Source: Gammaproteobacteria bacterium (GTDB lineage: Bacteria > Pseudomonadota > Gammaproteobacteria > Arenicellales > UBA868). From it: a stretch of 64,000 nt of DNA. Under the pieces are notes generated by a model. It had not been told where the DNA came from and did not search any database. It saw only the letters and a list, made by a program, of their open reading frames with translations. The stretch is taken from contig JAAZZE010000002.1 in assembly GCA_014239255.1 (NCBI GenBank), forward strand, positions 1 through 64,000. The letters are read 5' to 3'. Positions 9,876 to 20,393 of this stretch are shown in pieces. Position 1 is the stretch's first letter, and every line of letters starts with the position of its first letter. A program made the translations under genes and the position numbers.

Positions 9876-10823
9876 TTAATTAAGCAACCGGATTGTATTC
9901 CCAGAAATCCACGTTAGAACATCTTCGACCGCTTCGCGGTATCCCAACGTGAAGTTCTCTTCAGTTACATAACCGGTGTGACCTGTTAATACGGCATTGT
10001 CGAGCCTTCGAAGCGAATGGTTAACCGGTAATGGCTCAATACTGAATACGTCTATACCAGCCCCACGAATGACCTCCCGCTTGAGTGCATCAACAAGTGC
10101 TGCCTCATCGATGATTGACGCACGGGAGGTGTTCACCAGATAAGCACTGGATTTCATCAAATTTAGTTCACGATCGCCAATAAGACCACGAGTGCGATCG
10201 CTCATCACTAGATGGATCGTAACAATGTCCGAAAGGGAGAGTAATTCGTCTTTTCCTACCCTTGCGACTCCGCACTCCTTCGCTCGTGCGTCCGTTAAGT
10301 TTTGGCTCCAGGATATGGTCTCCATACCAAACGCCTGCCCAACTTTGGCAACCTGGCTTCCAAGCTTGCCAAGACCCAGTATTCCCAGGGTTTTGCCACG
10401 TAATCCACCCGCAAAGCCCTTTTGCCACCCACCCTCATGAATTGAATTGTTCTCAAGAGGTATCTTTCGGACCAGCGCCAGGATCAACGCCCATGTATGC
10501 TCAAAAGCCGGATACCCCAATAGGTTGGTCCCGCAAACGTCGATACCAAGCTCACGCGATGTTTCCATAGCGATAGCCTGATTGCGCAATCCAGTAGTCA
10601 CCAGCAAACGGAGTTTGGGCAATCTAAGCAGTAACGATGCCGGGAGTCTGGTGCGTTCGCGCATTACGATCACAACGTCGAAGTCAGCAAGCGCCTGTGC
10701 TGCTTGATCCTCGTCGCCTAAATGCTCGGTAAAGACACTGATCTTGGCGTGTTGCTCGACGGCTGACCAATCGGCGACTTTCAGAGCAACGTTTAGATAA
10801 TCATCAAGGATAGCAAGTTTCAT
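9876..10823 (-). CDS. D-2-hydroxyacid dehydrogenase family protein
   Basis: LGILGLGKLGSQVAKVGQAFGM NAD-binding motif, LVNTSRASIIDEAALVDAL, GAGIDVFSIEPLP; ATG at 10823 (MKLAILDDYLN) preferred over 10880. Confidence 0.92.
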   Translation of the reverse strand: MKLAILDDYLNVALKVADWSAVEQHAKISVFTEHLGDEDQAAQALADFDVVIVMRERTRLPASLLLRLPKLRLLVTTGLRNQAIAMETSRELGIDVCGTNLLGYPAFEHTWALILALVRKIPLENNSIHEGGWQKGFAGGLRGKTLGILGLGKLGSQVAKVGQAFGMETISWSQNLTDARAKECGVARVGKDELLSLSDIVTIHLVMSDRTRGLIGDRELNLMKSSAYLVNTSRASIIDEAALVDALKREVIRGAGIDVFSIEPLPVNHSLRRLDNAVLTGHTGYVTEENFTLGYREAVEDVLTWISGNTIRLLN

Positions 10824-10944
10824 TTTACAAAATTGCCAGGTTTGCAGGTGTTGAACTGCCTGCCAAATTGACGCGAGCAATCTCGATTACTTGGGAGCCC
10901 TAGACAAGACAGCCTGTAGAAAACAAATCTTGGCAGATGGTTTT

Positions 10945-11859
10945 TTATCGCGCCCGAAGTCGAGGATCCAGAAGATCACGCAACGCGTCGCCGAATAAAT
11001 TGAACCCGAATACCGCAAGCGTGATCGCGAGCCCTGGAAAAATGGGAACCCATGGGGCACTCTCTGCAAACTCTTCCGCACCACCTTGCAGCATCAAACC
11101 CCACGCCGCTGTAGGCTCCTGCACACCTAACCCAAGATATGACAACGATGCTTCAAGCAAAATGGCGTGACCCACGAATGTTGTCACCATGATCAGGTAC
11201 GGCGCCATCACGTTTGGAACCATGTGCCGCATAATGATCCGACCGTGCCCAAAGCCCAACGCCCGAGCTGCATCTACATACGGTATCTCGCGAATTGCGA
11301 GCGCACTCGAGCGAACCACTCTCGCACACTGCGGAATAAACGGGATCGTAATAGCAATGACGACGTTGACAGTACCCGCCCCCAACGTTGCTACAACGGC
11401 GAGTGCTAAAACGATCAACGGAAACGCCATCAAGATATCGACCAGACGTTGAACCACCAGATCAAAGAATCCACCAAAATAAGCACTCGCAACACCGAGA
11501 ATTAATCCGAGCGTAGAGCCAATAAAAGCCGCTGTGAAACCGACGAATAAAGCCGTTCGTGCGCCATAGATGATTCGGGTCAGGATATCGCGGCCAAACG
11601 CATCGGTTCCCATCCAGTGATCGGCGCTCGGCGGGACCAACATGCTTTCAAATGAAATCATCTCCGGATCGTAGGGCGAGATCACTTCAGCAAATATCGT
11701 AGCCAACACCATAACGATGACAATGAATGCGCCCGCACTGCCCAGGGGTTGGCGCCGCATAAGATCAAAAATTCGCCCAAACCAGGACTCCCTGGCCTCC
11801 TCGGGGAGGATATATTCAGTCGTCGTTTCAGCGGTTGCCAACAGGACGTCCTCAATCAA
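10945..11859 (-). CDS. ABC transporter permease, DppC/OppC-like
   Basis: HWMGTDAFGRDILTRIIYGARTAL; SYLGLGVQEPTAAWGLMLQGG. Confidence 0.93.
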   Translation of the reverse strand: MIEDVLLATAETTTEYILPEEARESWFGRIFDLMRRQPLGSAGAFIVIVMVLATIFAEVISPYDPEMISFESMLVPPSADHWMGTDAFGRDILTRIIYGARTALFVGFTAAFIGSTLGLILGVASAYFGGFFDLVVQRLVDILMAFPLIVLALAVVATLGAGTVNVVIAITIPFIPQCARVVRSSALAIREIPYVDAARALGFGHGRIIMRHMVPNVMAPYLIMVTTFVGHAILLEASLSYLGLGVQEPTAAWGLMLQGGAEEFAESAPWVPIFPGLAITLAVFGFNLFGDALRDLLDPRLRAR

Positions 11860-12827
11860 CCGTAGCGAATTCTGGGATCTAGCCAGGCATAGACAAGATC
11901 AACCAAAAAGTTGGTCAGCACTGCAACCAACACTACCAGCATAACCAGTTGCTGGGTAAGGTTAAAGTCCTGCGCACCCACCGACTCGACAAACAACCTT
12001 CCCAAACCATTTAGATTAAACACTTGTTCGGTGACGACGAGACCACCAATCAGAAAAGCAAATTCGATACCAACAATGGTCAACACGGGCAGCATAGAAT
12101 TCTTAAGCGCATGGCGGTTAATAATGATCTTCTCGATCATACCCTTGGCCCTTGCGGTACGAATATAATCTTCGCGTAATACTTCAAGTAAGGCTGAGCG
12201 GGTCATTCGGGTGACGACAGCCGAATACCGATAGCCGGTTGCAACGGCTGGCCAGATTAACTGGGACATGTTGCGCCAGAAATCCTCGAACGGTGAGACA
12301 TAATAAATTGGTGGCATCCATGGTTCACCAAAAAATTTCTGGCTTCCTATCAAAAGGCCAAGAATAATCAGGATGCCAAGCCAGAATGACGGCATCGCAA
12401 TACCCGCGATGCTGAACGAGCGCACGACATAGTCAACCCAAGTGTCCTGCTTAACGGCGGATATAACGCCAAGTGGAATCGCAATGAGCACAGCCACCAG
12501 GGTCGCCATGATCGCAACCTGGATTGACAACTTAAAGCGTATAGAAATCTCATGGGTAATCGGTTTTCCTGTCCACATCGATTCCCCTAAATCCCAAGTG
12601 AGGTAACCACTAACGAAGTTGTAGAACTGTACGAGAACTGGCTTAGTGAGGCCTAGCTTCTCTCGGCACAACTCGATCTCAGCCTCATCCACGAAGAGGC
12701 CGGTACCTGCCAATCGTACTTCGCACACATCACCAGGAATTAGCCTGAGCATAAAGAAAATTATCATCGCCGCCCCGAGCAGGGTCGGGATAATCAGTAA
12801 CAGGCGTTTGGTGATATATCGATGCAT
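11856..12827 (-). CDS. ABC transporter permease, DppB/OppB-like
   Basis: RLLLIIPTLLGAAMIIFFMLRLIPGD; REDYIRTARAKG; overlaps dppC-like gene by 4 nt. Confidence 0.93.
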   Translation of the reverse strand: MHRYITKRLLLIIPTLLGAAMIIFFMLRLIPGDVCEVRLAGTGLFVDEAEIELCREKLGLTKPVLVQFYNFVSGYLTWDLGESMWTGKPITHEISIRFKLSIQVAIMATLVAVLIAIPLGVISAVKQDTWVDYVVRSFSIAGIAMPSFWLGILIILGLLIGSQKFFGEPWMPPIYYVSPFEDFWRNMSQLIWPAVATGYRYSAVVTRMTRSALLEVLREDYIRTARAKGMIEKIIINRHALKNSMLPVLTIVGIEFAFLIGGLVVTEQVFNLNGLGRLFVESVGAQDFNLTQQLVMLVVLVAVLTNFLVDLVYAWLDPRIRYG

Positions 12828-12848
12828 TCTCTTGCCAGATAAAGAAGA

Positions 12849-12877
12849 CCGCCTGCCGCCGTATAGGCGACAGGCGG
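12849..12877 (-). terminator. Strong hairpin (12-bp stem) between SBP gene and dppB-like gene; attenuator or mRNA-stability element
   Basis: Minus-strand CCGCCTGTCGCC-TATAC-GGCGGCAGGCGG: 12-bp stem with one U.G wobble; only a weak U-rich tail (TCTTCTTTAT). Confidence 0.6.
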
Positions 12878-12903
12878 GCGTTTAACTCAACAGACTACGT
12901 TAC

Positions 12904-12928
12904 CAGTGATCTATTTAAGAGATCACTG
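12904..12928 (-). other. Second perfect inverted repeat (9-bp stem, 7-nt loop) directly 3' of the SBP gene
   Basis: CAGTGATCT-ATTTAAG-AGATCACTG. Confidence 0.6.
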
Positions 12929-12946
12929 ATCCAATCTAAACATCGG

Positions 12947-14572
12947 TTATGAACAGTTGCCATCTGTACACCAGACATTGTCTAAATGCTGGTTCAGGTA
13001 ATGGCTCGGAGCGATCTTCCAGCCCTTTACATACTGGCGGTGTGGGTTGATCTTGTACCACCACAGGGTGATGGCACCACCAGCGAGGTCTAATGCCGCT
13101 TTTTCATATTGGCGCATGAGTGAGCGTTGCTCATCGAGGGTTTCTGCCCGCATCAGACTATCGTAAAGATCTTCGACTTCCTGGCTTTCACACTGCGAAT
13201 AGTTGTTGCCGGCACTACACAAGAACTTCGACACATCAGCGATCGGGTTGATCACTGACTGGCAGTTGAAGTCGATGGAGACATCGAAATCAAACTGTTT
13301 GCGCAGGGTTGCATAGAACTGTGGTGACGGCTTGACTGTCTGCTGTGGATCCAGGCCAATCTTGCGCCATTGATCCACCAACCAGGTACCCACCACTTTG
13401 TACGGCTGGTCGACACCACGGTTATTGAACACAAACTTAAACCCTTCCGGGACCCCAGCTTCTTTCAATAAAGCTCGTGCCTTGGCCCGGCTTGCATCAA
13501 TATCACGGGAATACCCGATCAGTTGTTCCAACTCTTCAGGCGATGCCGCCAGAGGATGTCCTGGGAACACCAGGCCACCAACCGTCTTAACGATCGCGAT
13601 CTGTGACAGATACTTAGAGCCAGCGTAGCGATCGACCGCGAGGGTCAGTGCTTGCCGCACCCGAATATCATCAAACGGGGGGCGCTTGGTATTGGCCGTC
13701 GACATCAGCACACAGTTCCAGTCGCTTTCCTGAACCGTCAACTGGTCACCCAGCGCTTTAACCATATCGTCCCTTGCCTTAGGCGGAAATCCGCGAAACT
13801 CAATGGATGCCTGATTGCCCCGGATAGCATTGATCCGAACAGCCATCTTCGGTGCAGAAATCGCCTTGAACCCATCGAGGTATGGTTTTCCTTCAAAGTG
13901 ATAATTCGGGTTTTTCTTTCCCATTACATGTTGGCCTGGAATGTCCTCAACGAAGATAAACGGCCCAGTACCGTTAACGTTCTTTTTATGCCACTCGTAG
14001 CCATGGGTCTCCAGATCTTTCTTGCTGTAGACAAAATTGAACGGCGTTGCCACAGCAGGAATGAATGCACCTGACGGGAACTTCAGATTGAATACAACCG
14101 TGGTGGCGTCGGGCGCTTCAACAGAATCAACCATCTTGAAAAACGCTTTTCGCGAACTCGGTATACCTTCGGGCGGAAAAATGATTTTGTCATAGGTGGC
14201 TTTGATGTCGGCCGACGTTAATGGCGTGCCATCGTGAAACGTGACACCACTTCTGATCTTGAACGTATACTTCGTGCCGCCATCTGTAGCTGCCGGCACA
14301 TCACCTTCACACAGGTCGCACTTAAAATCGGCCGGGTCTGCCGGATTGTCCGGATTTACTCGAATCAACAGGCTGTAGAACGGTCTGATGGGATGCACCA
14401 TTCCGAACGTGGTTTCCTGATGTCCATCATATGATGGGATCTTGCTGGCCACTACAAAATTCAGGGTTCCGCCGGGTTCCGGGGTTGCCGCCGATGCAGT
14501 CATAGTCAGACCTGCCGCCAGAAACGCTCCTGTCGCTATAGAAATGACAAATTTACTCTTGCGTCTTTTCAT
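12947..14572 (-). CDS. ABC transporter substrate-binding protein, SBP_bac_5 (peptide/nickel type)
   Basis: Signal peptide (MKRRKSKFVISIATGAFLAAGLTMTASA); YTFKIRSGVTFHDGTPLTSADIKATYD; located in the Dpp-like operon. Confidence 0.93.
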   Translation of the reverse strand: MKRRKSKFVISIATGAFLAAGLTMTASAATPEPGGTLNFVVASKIPSYDGHQETTFGMVHPIRPFYSLLIRVNPDNPADPADFKCDLCEGDVPAATDGGTKYTFKIRSGVTFHDGTPLTSADIKATYDKIIFPPEGIPSSRKAFFKMVDSVEAPDATTVVFNLKFPSGAFIPAVATPFNFVYSKKDLETHGYEWHKKNVNGTGPFIFVEDIPGQHVMGKKNPNYHFEGKPYLDGFKAISAPKMAVRINAIRGNQASIEFRGFPPKARDDMVKALGDQLTVQESDWNCVLMSTANTKRPPFDDIRVRQALTLAVDRYAGSKYLSQIAIVKTVGGLVFPGHPLAASPEELEQLIGYSRDIDASRAKARALLKEAGVPEGFKFVFNNRGVDQPYKVVGTWLVDQWRKIGLDPQQTVKPSPQFYATLRKQFDFDVSIDFNCQSVINPIADVSKFLCSAGNNYSQCESQEVEDLYDSLMRAETLDEQRSLMRQYEKAALDLAGGAITLWWYKINPHRQYVKGWKIAPSHYLNQHLDNVWCTDGNCS

Positions 14573-14740
14573 TTCCTACTCTCCTCGCTTTTGTTTAACA
14601 GCGTCGAATTGTTTACCAGCATCAAAACATGCCGATTGGATCATTGTTGTTAATATTGGGGGTTGCAGTCAACACCTAATTTTTTGTCAGCGTCTGTATT
14701 AGAAACCGCTTATTTGGCTAAGACCACACGACCGAAAGAG

Positions 14741-15769
14741 CTAAACCTGGCTGCAGGCTACCCAGTGCCCAGGTGAAATCTCACGGCCCTGTGGCACCGA
14801 TGTTCGGCAACTGTCCACTGCAAGGGGGCAGCGGGGATGAAAAACACATCCGCTGGGTGGATTCATAGGGCTCGGCACCTCACCTTGAAGTACCTTATGG
14901 GCTCTGTGACTTTCCACCTCAGGATCTGGTATGGGTACCGCATCCAGGAGGGCGCGGGTGTAAGGATGCATTGGGCGATCGAACAATTCATCACCGCCGG
15001 CGAGTTCCACCAGGCTGCCAAGATACATGACCGCAACCCGGTCTGAAATATGCCGTACCACGCTGAGGTCATGCGCAATGAACAGGTAAGTTAAGTTGAA
15101 CTGCTTGCGCAGATCCTCCAGCAGGTTAATGACCTGGGCCTGAATTGATACATCCAGCGCTGATACCGCCTCGTCACAGATAATAAATTCCGGGTTAAGC
15201 GCTAAAGCGCGAGCTATACCGACCCGCTGCCGCTGGCCACCACTCATTTCGTGGGGATAGCGATCAGAGAATTTCGGGTCAAGGCCGCAAACTGATAGCA
15301 ATTCGTTGACACGGGCCCGGCGTTGTTTTGGATCCTTGATGATGCCGTGTACACGCATCGGCTCATCCAGCATGCTACCGATCTTCATCCGTGGGTTTAA
15401 AGAGCTATACGGGTCCTGAAAAATCACCTGAATTTTTTCCCGGATTGGCACCAATGCCTTCTGGTCTAATTGCGTGAGGTCCCGCCCTTTAAATAGTATT
15501 TGGCCATCGGTAGAGCGTTCAAGCTGCAAGATACAACGGCCTACTGTGGTTTTACCGCAACCTGATTCCCCGACCAGGCCCAGGGTCTCGCCTCGTGCAA
15601 TACTGAACGATACGCCATCGACCGCTTTGACGTGGGCCACCACTTTTTGGTGCACGGTACCCTCGGTGACCGGAAAATGCATTTTAAGATCGCGAATCTC
15701 CAAAAAAGAGGACTCAACTGCCGGGGCGACGGCCTCACTGGAGGATTGCACTTCGGTAGCCAACGTCAT
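14741..15769 (-). CDS. ABC transporter ATP-binding protein, DppF/OppF-like
   Basis: Walker [15 protein letters not shown]-type [35 protein letters not shown]-terminal [11 protein letters not shown]. Confidence 0.95.
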   Translation of the reverse strand: MTLATEVQSSSEAVAPAVESSFLEIRDLKMHFPVTEGTVHQKVVAHVKAVDGVSFSIARGETLGLVGESGCGKTTVGRCILQLERSTDGQILFKGRDLTQLDQKALVPIREKIQVIFQDPYSSLNPRMKIGSMLDEPMRVHGIIKDPKQRRARVNELLSVCGLDPKFSDRYPHEMSGGQRQRVGIARALALNPEFIICDEAVSALDVSIQAQVINLLEDLRKQFNLTYLFIAHDLSVVRHISDRVAVMYLGSLVELAGGDELFDRPMHPYTRALLDAVPIPDPEVESHRAHKVLQGEVPSPMNPPSGCVFHPRCPLAVDSCRTSVPQGREISPGHWVACSQV

Positions 15770-16761
15770 GATGCGACCCTCAAATCGCGAATATCATGGG
15801 CCCGCCAACAAGCGACCGAATGGCCATCTCCGGTTCCCTCCAGGGGAGGAATCTCGTTGGCGCACTGGTCAATGGCAAAACGGCAGCGCGCCCGAAAGGC
15901 ACAGCCATTATCCAGGCGAGTCAGATCAGGCGGCTGGCCGATGATGGGCACTAGACGCTCCCCTCGCGGTTGATCCATGCGTGGGACCGATGCCAACAAT
16001 CCCAAAGTGTAGGGATGGAGCGGGTCATGGTAGATCTGCTTGGCTTGCCCCATCTCTATCATTTTTCCCGCATACATCACGTTTACCCGATCTGCATAAC
16101 GGGCAACGATTCCCAGGTTATGGGTAATCACAATCAGGGCCACGCCAAGTTCTCTGGTCAACTTCTTCATCAACTCCAGAATCTGTGCTTGAATGGTGAC
16201 ATCCAATGCGGTTGTTGGCTCATCGGCGATAATCAGCTTGGGGTCACAACTCAACGCCAATGCGATCATCACCCGTTGCCGCATTCCGCCGGACAAGTGA
16301 TGGGGATACTGATCGAGCCGCCGTTCCGGGTCTGCAATGCCCACTTTCGTCAGCAATTCAACCGCCCGCTTTTTGGCAGCTTCTAAAGATAAGCCCAGAT
16401 GATGCTGCACAGTTTCAGTCAGCTGCAGTCCAATCGAGAGAACTGGGTTCAGTGAGGTCATCGGTTCTTGAAAAACCATGCTGATTTGTCGACCACGAAT
16501 GGTGCGAATTTCTTCTTCGCTGACAGTCAACAAGTCCTTGCCCATGAAGTCGATCGTTCCGCCAACCACCTTACCTGGCGGCCACGGGATCAACCGCAAA
16601 ATGGACATCGCGCTGACCGACTTACCACAGCCGGATTCGCCGACAACCGCCAAGGTTTCTCCTCCCTCAACGTCATAAGAGATGTCATCTACGGCCTTAA
16701 CGACCCCGCCTGAGGTGAAGAACTGCGTCTTCAGGTTCTTTACTTCCAGCAACTTAGGCAT
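15766..16761 (-). CDS. ABC transporter ATP-binding protein, DppD/OppD-like
   Basis: Walker [44 protein letters not shown]-terminal [11 protein letters not shown]. Confidence 0.95.
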   Translation of the reverse strand: MPKLLEVKNLKTQFFTSGGVVKAVDDISYDVEGGETLAVVGESGCGKSVSAMSILRLIPWPPGKVVGGTIDFMGKDLLTVSEEEIRTIRGRQISMVFQEPMTSLNPVLSIGLQLTETVQHHLGLSLEAAKKRAVELLTKVGIADPERRLDQYPHHLSGGMRQRVMIALALSCDPKLIIADEPTTALDVTIQAQILELMKKLTRELGVALIVITHNLGIVARYADRVNVMYAGKMIEMGQAKQIYHDPLHPYTLGLLASVPRMDQPRGERLVPIIGQPPDLTRLDNGCAFRARCRFAIDQCANEIPPLEGTGDGHSVACWRAHDIRDLRVAS

Positions 16762-17019
16762 TTATCCGAATCCTCGCACCTGAGAAGCAGTCCTTTTTAA
16801 CCAGAATCCGACCAACTTCCCACCGATCATTAATCGATAGTCGGATATCCATTGAACAAGCTCATTAAACTGTGTCTGCATCTATAAATTTAATGCCGGC
16901 TGTGGCCAATCGCCTCTGGTAGGATGATAACTGTTTCCGAGGCCGTCATTTTGTTTTAACAGATACCCTTCACTATACACTGAATGCACTGGGAAACGAT
17001 TGAACCAATATGACATCAT

Positions 17020-17898
17020 TTATTGGTCAAACCATTTCTTTTCAAAGGCCCAAACTTTGTCGAATCCCATTAGCTTGCTGAACTGTGTAAAGTCATAAAG
17101 TGGGGTTTTCAATCCAGGACTGCTTCCGGTCTCCCTCAAGTGCATATACACTGATTCCACCGCCTTTCCGGCAGCCAAAAACGCAGTACCAGGGAATATT
17201 GCTATCTGGTAACCTATTTCCTGTAATTGCTGGGAAGACAGTACCGGTGTATTTCCGCCGTCTACCATATTTGCCATCAACGGCCGGTCAATCTGGCGGC
17301 AGATCTCGGTCATTTCTTCGATCGACTCTGGGGCTTCGACAAACACAATATCTGCGCCCGCTTGTGCCATAGCCTGACCACGCCGAATCGCCTCTGTAAG
17401 GCCGTGCTGAGACCGAGCGTCAGTTCGACCAATCACCAGGAAGTCATCGGACTCCCGGCTTGCAACAGCAACCTTGATCTTCGCAACCATATCGTCAATC
17501 GGAATGACTCTGCGTCCGGGTGTATGACCACACTTCTTGGGAAACTCCTGATCCTCCAGTTGAACCGCCACCGCGCCTGCTTGCTCGTAACCTCGGACTG
17601 TATATTCGACATTCAACAATCCGCCATACCCGGTGTCGCCATCAGCAATAAGTGGGGTGATCGTCCCTTGCGCAATCTTCGCTACGCAATTGACCATCTC
17701 GGTATAACTCGCAAGGCCCGCATCAGGCAACCCGAGGCTCGAAGCTACCACCCCATACCCGGTCATGTAGAGTCCCGGGAACGCCATGCGGTCAGCAACT
17801 CTTGCGGAGATCAGATCAAATACTCCGGGCAACGTCATGTAGTCTCCTTGTCGGAGACGATCTGCAAACTCCTTCCTTTTTTTTACGCTCATTACCAC
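17020..17898 (-). CDS. isocitrate lyase/PEP mutase family protein (oxaloacetate decarboxylase or dimethylmalate/methylisocitrate lyase-like)
   Basis: TPLIADGDTGYGG, VQLEDQEFPKKCGHTPGRRVIP (KKCGH lyase motif), IGRTDARSQHGLTEAIRR. Confidence 0.92.
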   Translation of the reverse strand: MVMSVKKRKEFADRLRQGDYMTLPGVFDLISARVADRMAFPGLYMTGYGVVASSLGLPDAGLASYTEMVNCVAKIAQGTITPLIADGDTGYGGLLNVEYTVRGYEQAGAVAVQLEDQEFPKKCGHTPGRRVIPIDDMVAKIKVAVASRESDDFLVIGRTDARSQHGLTEAIRRGQAMAQAGADIVFVEAPESIEEMTEICRQIDRPLMANMVDGGNTPVLSSQQLQEIGYQIAIFPGTAFLAAGKAVESVYMHLRETGSSPGLKTPLYDFTQFSKLMGFDKVWAFEKKWFDQ

Positions 17899-18021
17899 TC
17901 CTCCAAAATCACCGAGGTGACAATCGACTACACAAACTTAAATTCATACTGTCTCCCGAATGCTGGCCAGAACATCTTGGTTGGCCAATATCGCACTTGA
18001 TATGTTAAGAATACAACCACT

Positions 18022-19068
18022 ATGAAAAAAGCTATTTATTCCCTGGGGCTAGGTGCCATAGGTGGCGCAGTCGGGGCTTACCTGAACATTCCACTTGGAT
18101 GGCTGCTCGGCGCTATGGTCGCAAACATAGTGGCCAGCATGCAAGGCGCATCTCTTGCAGTACCTCAATGGCTAAGGTCAATCGCATTTATCGCCCTTGG
18201 GGCCATGCTCGGGACCGCATTCTCGCCAGAACTTCTGGATCGCATTCATCGATGGACTGTCACCATGGCCGGAATGGTCTGTTATCTGGCTATAGCAATA
18301 CCCTGCGCCTTTTTTTACGGACGCAAGGTCACGGGTTTCGACAAACTGACGGCCGCTTTTTCCAGCATCCCCGGGGGCTTGGGGGTGATGGTAATGCTCG
18401 GAGCGAGTGCAGGCGCAAATCCGCGGACAACGGCACTTGCCCATACGGCGAGGCTTGCCACGATTTTGATGGTTCTGCCCTTTTTATTGCACCAGTTGAT
18501 CGGGGTTGATCTGGATATGACAGTAGCGGCGAACAGACCGATAGCATCTATTACCCTTACCAACGCCGGGCTGTTTATTTCTCTTGCCGCACTTGGCTCG
18601 TTGATTGCAAAGGCTCTCCACCTACCCTCTCCTTACTTGTTAGGCCCATTGATTCTCGTCGCCAGCACACAGGTGACCGATTTAACAGATTTGGCAATGC
18701 CGATAGTATTTATCAACGTTACCCAGGTGATTATTGGGGCCGGCATCGGTACAGCATTCTCCGGCGCAAAACCATACGAGCTGTTTAAAACCTTTATGCT
18801 TTCCAGCGGGTTGACTTTGCTGTTACTGGCTTTAGTAATCCTATTTGCCTACGTGTTCAACATTTGGACCGACATCGGCTTCGCAGCCTTGCTTTTGGCA
18901 TTTGTACCTGGGGGCCTCGCAGAGATAGGCATGCTTGCTTTGATCTTGAATATAGACCCGGTGTTTGTGGCCTCGCACCACGCCGTACGGGTATTATTGA
19001 TTACCGTGACGGTGCCGTTATTAGCGTCACGCTGGCTGAAACGCCAAGAACGTCGAGGACAAAAGTAA
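18022..19068 (+). CDS. AbrB-family membrane protein (putative ammonia-monooxygenase-like transporter)
   Basis: Two hydrophobic halves; GALLFA-like repeats, FSSIPGGLGVMVMLGASAGANPR and LLLAFVPGGLAEIGMLAL signatures. Confidence 0.85.
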   Translation: MKKAIYSLGLGAIGGAVGAYLNIPLGWLLGAMVANIVASMQGASLAVPQWLRSIAFIALGAMLGTAFSPELLDRIHRWTVTMAGMVCYLAIAIPCAFFYGRKVTGFDKLTAAFSSIPGGLGVMVMLGASAGANPRTTALAHTARLATILMVLPFLLHQLIGVDLDMTVAANRPIASITLTNAGLFISLAALGSLIAKALHLPSPYLLGPLILVASTQVTDLTDLAMPIVFINVTQVIIGAGIGTAFSGAKPYELFKTFMLSSGLTLLLLALVILFAYVFNIWTDIGFAALLLAFVPGGLAEIGMLALILNIDPVFVASHHAVRVLLITVTVPLLASRWLKRQERRGQK

Positions 19069-19124
19069 CGCTCAAGCCAATCGTTCGCTGCAACCAGTCC
19101 TGCAAAAACGTGACTTGCCAAAAT

Positions 19125-19328
19125 ATGACCTCGCAAACCGAACAAACAACCTTATTAGTCTTAAAGCGGATTCATATACAACTCGCGTCATACCCCACTC
19201 CTGTTGCGGGCTGTGATGAGCAGTTCAACTATCTGCTGAGCGAGCGCCAACGATTGACTAAAGGACTCAGCCAGATCCACGATGAGATTGATTTTACTCC
19301 CCGAGCGCCAGAACCACCGGATGGCTAG
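19125..19328 (+). CDS. small hypothetical protein (67 aa)
   Basis: Non-overlapping intergenic ORF starting ATG 19125; MTSQTEQTTLLVLKRIHIQLASYPTPVAGCDEQFNYLLSERQRLTKGLSQIHDEIDFTPRAPEPPDG; soluble, charged helix-like composition. Confidence 0.5.
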   Translation: MTSQTEQTTLLVLKRIHIQLASYPTPVAGCDEQFNYLLSERQRLTKGLSQIHDEIDFTPRAPEPPDG

Positions 19329-19406
19329 TGCCTTTTGGCTTTCACTAAAGACTGGTATCTCCAGTCCCGGATCACAACTGACTGGCATTGTTCCATAACC
19401 ATGATT

Positions 19407-20393
19407 TCAGCTGTAACGAATGCGCGGATCGAGCCAAGCGTAAGACAGATCTACAACGAAATTAACGGAAACAGACACCGCCACAACGATGATCACAAGC
19501 GCTTGGATCATGTTGTAATCGGCATATAGCACTGAATCGACCAGTAGTCTGCCTAAACCATTCAAATTAAACACCTGTTCAGTAACAACGAGCCCTCCCA
19601 TAAAAAAAGAAAACTCGATGCCGATAATAGTAATCACCGGCAAAAACGAATTTCTCAATGCATGGCGGTTGAGAATAACCTTCTGTGGGAGGCCTTTGGT
19701 TCGCGCAGTTCGAATGTAGTCCTCACGCAAAACCTCAAGCAAGGCCGAGCGTGTCATTCGGGTCACGACTGCACAATAGCGGTACCCTGCAACCAACGCT
19801 GGCCAGATCAGTTGGGACATATTGCCCCAGAAATCCTCGAATGGAGAAACATAATAGATCGGGGGCATCCACGGTTCGCCGAACCATGCCTGGGAAAAAA
19901 TCAAAAATCCCAGGATAATCAAGATACCAAGCCAGAAAGATGGCATCGCTACTCCCGCAATAGCAACGGTGCGCACCAGATAATCGATCCAGGTATTTTG
20001 TCTCAAGGCCGCAACGATACCTAACGGTACAGCAATGAGAAGTGTGACGAGAGTCGCCATCACCGCTAACTGTAGTGACAACGCGAAACGCAGATCTAAC
20101 TCTTCTATGATAGGACGCCCCGTCCACATTGAAACGCCGAAATCAAAGGACAGAACGCCTCGTATAAAATGCAGGAACTGTACGTGCAAGGGCTCATTCA
20201 GACCCAACCTATCTCGGCAGAGTTCAAGGAGTACGGGATCAAGATCGGTGCCGTAGTCCACCCACCTGGTTAAACAGATGTCACCGGGGATGACACGCAT
20301 GAGAAAGAATATCAAGACACCCGCCCCAAGAAGAGTCGGTATCATTAGAAGAACGCGTTTTACTATGTACGGTCGCAAGAGCAGGAATCCCAC
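19407..20393 (-). CDS. orphan ABC transporter permease, DppB/OppB-like (paralogue of 11856..12827)
   Basis: Near-identical stretches to the 11856 gene (FGEPWMPPIYYVSPFEDFW-NMSQLIWPA; VVTRMTRSALLEVLREDYIRTAR-KG; GGLVVTEQVFNLNGLGRL). Confidence 0.93.
   Translation of the reverse strand: MGFLLLRPYIVKRVLLMIPTLLGAGVLIFFLMRVIPGDICLTRWVDYGTDLDPVLLELCRDRLGLNEPLHVQFLHFIRGVLSFDFGVSMWTGRPIIEELDLRFALSLQLAVMATLVTLLIAVPLGIVAALRQNTWIDYLVRTVAIAGVAMPSFWLGILIILGFLIFSQAWFGEPWMPPIYYVSPFEDFWGNMSQLIWPALVAGYRYCAVVTRMTRSALLEVLREDYIRTARTKGLPQKVILNRHALRNSFLPVITIIGIEFSFFMGGLVVTEQVFNLNGLGRLLVDSVLYADYNMIQALVIIVVAVSVSVNFVVDLSYAWLDPRIRYS

Noticed and set aside
13652-14074. 140-aa plus-strand ORF
   Set aside because: Lies antisense within the SBP_bac_5 gene; no domain signature.
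17227-18000. 257-aa plus-strand ORF
   Set aside because: Antisense to the well-supported ICL/PEPM gene (17020..17898); no recognisable domain, Cys/His-rich shadow translation.
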